In this document: piece after piece, positions 1 to 8,192 of the stretch
Layout of the letters: the number at the start of each line of letters is the position of its first letter
Position numbering within the stretch: the first letter of the stretch is position 1
Assembly: GCA_020536535.1 (NCBI GenBank)
Contig: JAHLWZ010001071.1
Coordinates: forward strand, 1 to 21,716
Length of the DNA: 21,716 nucleotides
Direction of reading: 5' to 3'
DNA from: Pelomyxa schiedti
Taxonomy: Eukaryota; Evosea; Pelobiontida; Pelomyxidae
Position numbers and translations under genes: made by a program
Notes under the pieces: generated by a model
The model's database searches: none
Told to the model about the DNA's origin: nothing
What the model saw: only the letters and a program-made list of their open reading frames with translations

Positions 1-2466
1 CTCGTGTCCACTCAAATGTTGATCCCAACGTGAGCCTGCGGGAGAGGTCAAATTTGGGAAGGGAAGGAAAGAAGAGAGAGGAACTTGAACAAAGCCATTG
101 ACGAAGGATTCACAGGAGGATCACAAGAGCACACAAACATTTCATCACCAATCACAGCAGCTGCGTGGCCTCGCATCAGTGGTGGTGTGATCCCTTGTGT
201 AACTGCTTTCAGCCACACCTTTGAGGAAATATCTGTGTGTTGTCATGATGTTACCATCAGGATTGGTAGTGGAGATTGGTCACCGAAAATCCACACATCG
301 TTGAGCCTCTTCCCATTCATTGTTCCACCTATGTGTGTAGGCGGGTAATGGGTGAGAATTCTCGTGGGTGAGTTTGATGAGGTGCACCAAAGATAACCAT
401 GGTTCCGTTGTGGCAAACAGCGGTGTGATGGAATCTCCCGCTTGGTGCGTGTCCTCCCGGTTTGATTGCCACCTGTGTGTTGGAGTGAAAAGATGGCGTA
501 ATTATTTCCATCTCATATGAACAAAAGTACTGCTTAAGTTCGGTTGTTTTGTGCAGAAATGCACGAGATAACACACACCGGAATCCAACTTTGTGCAGTC
601 AAGTCGTAGCAAGTCACATCCTCACCTTCAATCCCATTGCAGTCGTATCTGCATCATTTGAGCACTGGTGTGAATTTGAATGATTGAGATACCCTCCAAA
701 TACAAACAAACGCTTCGCGAATGCAACCATTGATGAACCATATCGAGGTGAGGGTGATTCTGAGGGATTTCCTTCTGGAAGAAGTGAGCACTCACCTGTT
801 GTCACATTCAGGCAATGCAACAAGTTTGTGTAACTGTTGTTCCCCCCTGTTACCCTAATAAGTGAAGAATGGAAGGGATGAAAAACGAACCTCCAAAGAG
901 AAACATCAGGTTGTCAACAAACCTTTTTTTTTTCAATAGCATTGAGTAAAAACAGAAAATCTAAAGTGTGAAAGGGACATACGCGGAAGCAGCAAAAGTC
1001 ATTCCTTTGTAAACAACAGAGTTCCTCGGGTTCTCGTTGCAAGCTGTGATCCCAAGAGGCACTGGTTGCAACCAAAGTCCGCCCGAATATTCGAACCTCA
1101 GGACCTCAGGTGCGGGTGGTGCACCCTCGGCACACATTCCACCGACTGTGAACAGCACACTTCCACATCGTGATTGTGTGTGACCGTACCTGCGTGTGTG
1201 TGCTCGTGTGAGAAAAAGGAGAAACACAATGTTGTGTCACCTTGCAGCCACATCAACGTCGGTGAAAAGTGGTGACCATGACGGTCGATGAACAGTGGCT
1301 GCAGGCCTCGATGTTCCAATGCGAGGAGCAACTGCGTTCCACAGAGTTCCCTGTTTTTTTCTGAGAGTGAGTTTGTCTCTGAAGGATGAGTATTTACCCA
1401 TGAAAATGATGACACATTTTTCTTTCTTTTCGGCCTTCCAGTTGATCCTGTTGTGGCGATTCTGATTGCGTGTGTGAAAAGATCTTCAACGTGATCTCCA
1501 CTCAATGAACTGATCTCAATGTATGCTGACGCATGAATATCCCGTGCCATCTGAAGATTAACAAGTCAAATGATGAATTGTGGGAGAAATCAGGTTTACC
1601 TCACAGGCCACTTCAAAAGAAACAGGAGTCACATCGGACACACCACAATCTACCATACGTTTGAGGGTAACAGGGTCAGTCCTCAGATCACGTTTTGTTC
1701 CCACAAGGATGAACGGGATTCCAGGACAAAAATGAGAAATCTAACCCAACCAATCAATCACTTTGGGGTTCTCAACAGGGTGGGTCAACTGAGAGATACA
1801 ACTCACCTCAGGAGCCCACTGTTTCATATTCCCAGTGAGTAACAATAAAAAACCCAAGAAAGATTTTGTACCTTGTCTCGAACATTCGCCAAAGAGTCCG
1901 GATAGAACACTGAAAAGCACACCTTGTGAGTTTGAATCTAGAGTTTTCATTTTGTCATCACAAAGTCATACCAAGAACAGATCTGTGTTGGGATAGCTCA
2001 GAGGTCTCAGTCTGTCATACCCCTCATTACCTGATGGCATTTCAGTCAACAAAGAACCAACTCCTGGACAAAAACAAAAAGGAGTTTGTTGTTACCAGCA
2101 GTATCATACAATCCCAAGTTGTACGGCTTGTCCTCGAGCGTGACTTTCACACTTAACACAACGTCAGTGAATTAAAGGAAGCCCTTTTTTGTGACCTGTA
2201 ATTCTCAAACACCTTTTGCAGCCACGTCAGAAGAGAACCAGACAAAACAGGTGGGGAAAACAAAAAAAAAAAAAAAAAAGCGCACAGTTGGCACGTATCC
2301 ATATTCGCCATCATACAATCCCTTGATGTACCGTCTGAGCAGGCACGTCTTGAACCAGGGAAAAAAAAAAACCCGTGGGTCACTGTTAATTGTGGGACTC
2401 CTTATTATGACACACTTTTCCCGAGGCAGCATCACCAACAGCAACAATCTTGAGTCCAGTCTCCAT
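1..2466 (-). CDS. Rho-family GTPase fused to Kelch repeats (3' partial)
   Basis: Signalling protein with an N-terminal Rho GTPase (about residues 1-180) followed by a Kelch propeller. Exons, 5' to 3': 2466-2416, 2348-2286, 2212-2196, 2151-2096, 2030-1972, 1922-1872, 1818-1807, 1740-1600, 1550-1398, 1350-1241, 1189-983, 922-891, 846-693, 648-579, 472-388, 328-284, 232-133, 35-1 and onward past the edge. Every junction keeps phase. GTPase motifs: P-loop GDAASGKT (11-18), switch I PTVFENY, DTAGNEGYDRLRPLSY, and TKRD (118-121). Kelch blades show as GSVLFTVGG, NLMFLFGG, RLFVFGG, TMVIFGG and a last DEMFV. An in-frame TAA lies just upstream of the start ATG. The residues matching Ras G12 and Q61 are Ala and Asn, so hydrolysis may be weak. 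A C-terminal lipidation motif cannot be judged because the end is missing. The GTPase call is firm, the Kelch call strong; the fusion rests on continuous splicing. Confidence 0.88.
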
Positions 2467-2666
2467 TCCCTCACTAACGGTTTACTTCACTAACGGATTT
2501 GATGGTTCTGCGAAGGCACACACAATGAGAGTTACGGGGGAGAGAAGAACCACCAGGCTCACTGAATGAAAAAACCAAAGGAGATTCTGAGTGTAGACTG
2601 TATATTATTGGCTTGTTGGCAGAGGGCCTTTATTATGGGGCTCGGATATTGCCAAATAACAAAATT

Positions 2667-3856
2667 TCAGGAAGCAAACCGTAGGAGTGTAAGTCCACAT
2701 GGTGAAAGAGGCAGTACTATTGTCTCCAAGGCCTGAAGTGTGGTGAGTTTGCAGAATTTTATGGAAGGTAGGAGGGAATCATACCTCCTCGTGAGATATA
2801 AAATGGTTGAAGCTGGAAAGTATCTTAGCATTTCTTACAGCAGTTGAGCGTGGCACAAATATCCTGGCAAGTGCAAACAATGCACGATACGGCAATAAGC
2901 CGGGAATTGTGTTGGGAACAACAATGAGACCACTTTCCGCGAGCAACTTCCGTTCTTGGATTGCTGTGATGTAGTTTGTGTATAGCTCAGGATTGTCATC
3001 TGTGTGATTGTGAGGGTCAGATTGGATTTGTTTACAAAAAGAAAAAAAGAATAAAAACCTATGTAAATCATATCGAAAGGTTTTTCAAAGGTCTCGAGCC
3101 TGATTAATAGGAGTAAGTTGGGTTGGTGTGAATTGGAAGTTAGACACTTCTCAATTGGGTTCTCAGAATTAATTATATATAGCTTGCGTTGGACTGTTTC
3201 TGTAAGCAGACCGACAAACTCAGAGTCCTTTTGGCGCTTTGTGATGGTTAGTGAAATTTAAAAGAGTCTGTATTTACTGAAATGGCATATAAGAAACTGT
3301 CCTCTGGAAGCTCATCGACTAGAGAAATAGTGGTAAACCCACTATTGCATCCACACTGGAAGGAAGTGAGATGGTAAAAAATGAATTGGTAAAGCTACCA
3401 CAAGGATTCTTTTTGCCTGAGTGAAACTGTGCCGAACCAGAAACCTCAGAAACTCAACTAATTGAAGAACACAGTAAGAAAAATGGAATTGGGCATCAAA
3501 TCGTTGACATGCCTACCATTTAAACGAACTTGGGGCGTACTTGGTTTCTATATAGTATATGTCAATAAGGAAACATAAAAAAAGTACAGTTTCCACTGAA
3601 ACACGCCCAGCACTTCCAAAATAAAATACCATACAATAACAATTGTGGGAGGAAATGGAAAAGGTGGTGCACAACGCTTTCCCATAATTCAGCTAACCTC
3701 ATTCGCTTTCTCCAGTACTTCAAGGGACTCTGATGACGATGTAGTTATTGTGGCAGCGTAGTCCACGGGCGATTGACGAATTCGCCTCGCAATGTACCGT
3801 GACACTCCCACAAGCACGAACAGCCACACGCACGACAAAATACTGCCAACGAGCAT
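2667..3856 (-). CDS. Membrane-anchored COMT-like SAM O-methyltransferase
   Basis: Probable class I SAM-dependent O-methyltransferase (caffeoyl-CoA/catechol OMT fold) with an N-terminal membrane anchor. Exons: 3856-3698, 3512-3399, 3355-3278, 3236-3059, 2999-2785, 2732-2667, giving 269 aa, close to membrane-bound COMT. Residues 2-20 form one hydrophobic helix followed by an Arg-rich stretch. The fold shows as AKRILVCGCNSGFTTISL (SAM loop), FDMIYIDDNPELY (equivalent of the family FDLIFIDADK motif), GLIVVPNTIPG (equivalent of GLIVVDNV) and a final LPLSPCGLTLLRF. The metal and catalytic signature is altered: the Asp of the family DN pair is Pro, and the Lys of DADK is not kept. The substrate is unknown and activity is uncertain. 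The least certain junction is the first intron (3697-3513, 185 nt), chosen because it alone keeps phase; a small extra exon there is possible. Confidence 0.7.
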
Positions 3857-4279
3857 TTCCGTTGCAAAGTCCCACACCAGAGCCTTACACTCACACAATT
3901 TAAAAAAAAACAAATTGATGGTCGGAAAACGGAGACTCGGTTCGATCTCCCACTGGGACAGAAGAAGAAAGGAATCCTTCAGTGTAGGTGCTGCGCGCTC
4001 GTTGGTTTTCAGGCGATACCTCTTCTTTAGTGTTCTTGGTGCTTTTATCCTGTAGTTCTATTCAGTTCTTAATTTCTAAAAGGAAAAACCTGGAACAGGA
4101 GGCAGAGTCTTTTTATGCCAGAGGATGGGTGGGCCTATCTTTTTTTTTCCTTTTTTTTTCCCCCCTCCTCCCCACGTACCGGGAACCCCAACCAACGCCT
4201 CGTCGTCTACGGCCAACACCAGCAACAACATCAACAACAGCACCACCCATCGTTTGTCCCATAATTTACTGACACCAAA
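3857..4279. promoter_or_regulatory. Divergent intergenic region between the OMT and SLBP genes
   Basis: This 423-base stretch separates two start codons that face away from each other, so it should hold both promoters and 5' leaders. It contains a strong polypyrimidine run at about 4139-4170 and a CAA/ACC-rich stretch at 4200-4250 just before the SLBP start. I see no convincing TATA box, tRNA or coding exon. The short open frames here have no recognisable protein character. Confidence 0.5.
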
Positions 4280-6404
4280 ATGACTGCATGCTTGGCTCCT
4301 CGTACACGAGTCGCGCTTGGCGTAATTCCCAGCAACATCAACATCAACAGGCAACAGCCCCTTCTCGTAACTCCCAATAACAAGCCAGTACTGGCACTAT
4401 CTCAGCAGATTCAATCTCGTCCAACACCTCCAACAGCCCCTTCATATCCTGCAATCCTAAGCACCAAAAACATCAGTACTATCAGTACTCCCAACCACAT
4501 TAATAATATGTCCCCAAACAGCAACAACAAGAAAGACCTGAAATACTATGCAGAGGAAGAAGGAACGAAAAAATATGTTGGCATCAACGATGAGATCGTA
4601 CGAAATTCCATGAGACTGGGACTTGGAAGCAGGCAACTGGTGTCACCACATGCCAATAGTTCTAATTATAGCGCTACCGACGCTGGATCTCAACTACCCC
4701 AAGATCTTCAAATACAACAGAAAAATAACCTGCACTCGTCAGGAGGGGGAGGATGTGCAACACCGGGTGTGATATCAATCACAAGGAGATCTAGCAACGT
4801 CGAAACTACGCCAACCAAGATTACTACCACCCTCACTACTACCACCACCACAATGACATATAATAAGCCTACTGTTTCTACGGCAGTGCAAGCCACCACT
4901 CCTCAGGCGGATTTCCAGTCCCACCGAGATGCTGATATGCCTCTGTCTCGCAATGAAAATGAAAATCCACCTCATTCTGCATCCTACTCTCTGTTTTCGT
5001 CACCTCTTTCCTCTGTGAATAAACTCAATATGTTGAAGATGAGCTTACCAGCATTGCTGCCAACTCCCATTGTTCCTTCAGTTGGTACCCCTCAAACGCC
5101 ACTCAAAGCTCGATCCAGTGTGGTTATTCCATCATTGTCTACACTGGGATCTGTTTGGGATACTTCCACGAAGTTACCTTCAGTGCCCTTCAGCTCTTTT
5201 ATCCCAACAGAGAGGATGAACTTGAAGGACTCCAAGGTTTCAAAGGAAACCAGTGCGATGTATTGCTATGGTACACAAACAGCCGAAGTTGTACCACCCT
5301 CGCATCATAGTTCCATCGTTCCCACTGCTGATTTTACCTCCAATCATACTGGGCAATCTGCCCACATTACTACTTCTGAAAGACTTCAGAGGCACATAGT
5401 ATATTCTCGAGAAGAGTTGCTTTCCTTGAGAGATGTATGCAACTGCAAGATTTTTTGTTTATTTCAATTTCACACTTTCTCATAGGTCCACTATGTACCT
5501 GAAGGTTTTAATAAACGAATTTTGGAGGAAATATCATCCCTGGTAAGCCGTTGACCCCATTTCTTCCATTTAACAAAGTAGAAGAGAGAATCAGCAACAG
5601 GGTCACCCATTCCCCAGATGTCCAAATCCCTGCCAAGTGCTTCTCCATTACTACTTACTCCAAGTTTCCACAGTCCACTCAGCAGTTCCCTACGGACTCC
5701 CATGAACCCCTCTTTTGTTTCCCCTCCACAATGCTCACCAATCCCCATGACAACACTTTCCCCAACCGTACCATCCATTCCCCCAACACCTATGTCATCG
5801 TCAGTCACAATCCCTCTCTACTTAAGAACTCCAACTCATGCAAAAGAGCAGCCCACGCCTGCAAATAGTCCCCCAGGGCCAGTCATGTCGCTGTTCCCAG
5901 GAGATGGCATTGGTATGTGACCCCAAAACATAACACATCTCTGACTGAAACTGTTTAGAGGAAGACCCTGCTAGACTCCAAACTCGGCAGAAACAAATTG
6001 AGTACGGCATTGTAACTGTCGGATATCACAACTACAAAAAACTGGCAACAACAGTACAACCTGGGGATCCCCTTATCCCCAATAAATTCCAGAAGTGCTC
6101 CAAGGTACAATGTCACCACTTCTTTCATAGCATACTAAGTCCTGTATTGTAGAGGAGTTGGGATGGTCAAATACGCAAATGGCGCCGCACCCTTCACTTC
6201 TTTGACAATGTAGAGACTATTGAAGATTTGAAACTCGCGCGTGCTGCTGTTTTGAAAGCGGCAGCTGCTGAAAAAGAAGCCAGGCAGCTATTCTACAGAG
6301 AGATGAACCGGTTGTTTAATGAGGACCAGTGGGATTTTGATGAGGACTTCGAAAACGACCATCCGCACCCTGTCACTCCTTGGCCAAAAGGATCGAGCCT
6401 ATGA
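4280..6404 (+). CDS. SLBP: Histone stem-loop-binding protein (SLBP) with long N-terminal extension
   Basis: Binds the 3' stem-loop of replication-dependent histone mRNA and directs its processing, export and translation. Exons: 4280-5434, 5486-5542, 5582-5912, 5959-6104, 6153-6404, giving 646 aa. The RNA-binding domain is at about residues 515-585: DPARLQTRQKQIEYG, then IPNKF, then RSWDGQIRKWRRTLHFFDN, matching the family pattern in order and spacing. The TPNK motif of animal SLBP reads IPNK here. The N-terminal 500 residues are Ser/Thr/Pro/Asn-rich and probably disordered, with many SP/TP pairs. Residues 375-381 are YSREELL, a YxxxxL-phi eIF4E-binding motif, followed by a conserved-looking stretch (HYVPEGFNKRILEEI). 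The tail is acidic (EDQWDFDEDFEND). The start is the first ATG after an in-frame TAA. It is convergent with the STEEP1-like gene. Confidence 0.93.
4816..4860 (+). repeat. ACT/ACC trinucleotide tract in the SLBP coding region
   Basis: A degenerate ACT/ACC run inside the first SLBP exon encodes a poly-threonine stretch. It lies in the disordered N-terminal region and is a likely site of length variation. Confidence 0.7.
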
Positions 6405-6622
6405 CATTCAGCTTTTTTCTATCCATCAACTACAGCATTACGTGCCTTCTTTCTCTTCTCCCAATAGGTTTTGTGCATTATCACCAGTATCTTTATAAAA
6501 GGTAGGAAGAAACCCACCACACAACATATCTGAAAAAAAAAAGAGAGTTTATTCTATTGGCGTAACGTTTGTTCTTATTCCTTGTTCAAATTTTGAAAAA
6601 CAACGCAAAGGTGGGAGTGGTT

Positions 6623-7985
6623 TTAGTGTGACCTTCCACAGGCCTGAATAATCTTTCTATGAACCTCAGCAAGGTCACAGAGGTCACTCATAACCGTGTA
6701 TGTTTGATGTGGGCTCTGTGAGCCATGTGGTGACTTTTCAGGCCTGACACAGTCAGTGCTAATGTCAAGAATATCTGCTATTAGAGCTGCCACTTCGGCC
6801 ACAGCCTTGCTATCTTCCACCGCCTGTGATACTTCAACCATTATGAACTCCCAGTCAATAGCTACTACCTGTGTGAATAGTGAGGTACAAGTAATGAATG
6901 GTCAAGACATTAAAGTATTCAGATATCAAATCGTTTATGGGCGGAATCAAGGGTAGAGGGGAGTACCTGTGTGGCAGGAGCATTGAGTGTAAGGAGAACA
7001 GTAAGTCTTATTGGTCCCCCTGTCTGGTCTTGTCGGATACACCCTGGTAGAGTATCTGCCGGCACGGAGGCTGCCAATGCTCCATCGACGATATACAAAG
7101 GAGGTGGTGCTGTTGGTGTATTAGAGGTTCCTGGCTTAGCGGAAGAAGTTGCTGTAGAGGATGAGGAAGTCGAAGTTGAGGTTGTGGAAGTGGTGGTTGA
7201 AGTTGACGAGGATGGGGATGGTGTGGGAAATGAAGGAGCTGAAGAAGAAGGGAGAGCGGATCTGTAGGCAAGCCAAAGGCCACATTGAGTGCAGTGATAC
7301 CGGTACTGGCGCTCAAGCCCTGAAGGTCGCTTCACGAGCTTGACACCACCATCACTCATTTTCTCCTGCTTGACATGTGACGCTGCAACCACAATGGCAC
7401 GGTCTGAGAGGCAAAGTTAGGCAGGAAACCCTGGAAGTAAATAACACAACAAGCACCAACATCCAAAAACGAGAATTAATAGTAGGTGACAGTGATAGCG
7501 ACAGTGTGGCAGTGACGGCGAATGAGACAGGTAGCTCCCACAATTTAGTTTTTGCCCGGCCATACCCGCGCACCTGTCTTCCTTTTAGGCAGCTTCTCCG
7601 CCGGCGTGTCCAGCAGCAAGGCCATCTGCCAGCACCCAGTGCAGTAGTACACCTTGGACCCGTGCCCGCTGCTCGCCGCTATCGCCACGTTCCCCCCGCC
7701 CCTCCCGCTGCTCCCCGTGGGCCCCCCTTCCCCTGTCGCGCCCCCTGCCCCCGTCCCCGTCCCCGTCCCCGTGCCCGTGCCGGTCCCCGTCCCCGTGGGG
7801 CCGCCCCCCCCGCCTCCCCCCTTGCCGCCTCCCGTTGCGGCGGCGCTCCCTCCGCGGGCCGCGGGGCCAGCTGTGTCCCTCGGGCCGCTAACGTCGGACA
7901 CGGAGAGCGTGGGGGTGTCGTCGTTGGTCATCGTGGTAGTGTGCCGTCGCTTGGCCGTGTACATCCCTTCACTCCTGACCGACAT
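6623..7985 (-). CDS. STEEP1/CXorf56-type protein with C-terminal DUF167-like domain
   Basis: Homologue of the CXorf56/STEEP1 family (in animals, a STING ER-exit factor), with the extended layout known from plants, where a DUF167/YggU-like domain follows. Exons: 7985-7574, 7403-6967, 6868-6623, giving 364 aa. Family motifs: VYYCTGCWQ, then EKLPKRKTDRA (across intron 1), KRPSGLERQYRYHCTQCG and LYIVDGAL; the two CxxC pairs suggest a zinc-ribbon-like site. The C-terminal 100 residues (GGPIRLTVLLTLNAP to EVHRKIIQA) resemble DUF167 in strand pattern and in the closing EV..KI..A helix; this part is less sure. Low-complexity sequence is inserted twice: Gly/Thr repeats before the first CxxC, and a Ser/Thr/Pro run between YRS and LYIVDG. 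Intron 1 is 170 nt, long for this window. Starting at the second Met (residue 8) is possible. Confidence 0.82.
7749..7797. repeat. CCCCGT hexamer repeat
   Basis: Imperfect tandem copies of CCCCGT inside exon 1 of the STEEP1-like gene. On the minus strand they encode alternating Gly-Thr. The surrounding 300 bases are markedly more GC-rich than the rest of the gene. Confidence 0.85.
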
Positions 7986-8192
7986 TTGGGAATTTCTTGC
8001 TTCCTCTTCTTTTGTTGTTGTTGTTGTTCACGTAAAGCTTCGTGGCAGTGTGATGAGAAGATAGGGGCTAGGCTTTTCATTCCGTTGTTTGGGTGCAGTG
8101 CTTTGGATGGGTGATTACCCCCATTTGCTGTGTGGGGGTACAATACTGTTTGGGGGGGGTGGGGTTTGTGATGTGTTGCTTGGGTGGTATGA

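Noticed and set aside
770..800. A possible 24-nt intron (GTGAGTGC...CAGAAG) inside a Kelch exon
   Set aside because: It is far below the size range of other introns here, and reading through gives a good Kelch sequence (TGECSLLPEG).
3930..3955. GGTTCGATCTC, like a tRNA T-loop
   Set aside because: No matching T-stem, anticodon arm or acceptor stem can be formed around it.
7377..8114. Long plus-strand Pro/Arg-rich frames opposite the STEEP1-like gene
   Set aside because: These are the complement of Gly/Thr repeat codons and have no motif; the minus strand carries the conserved protein.
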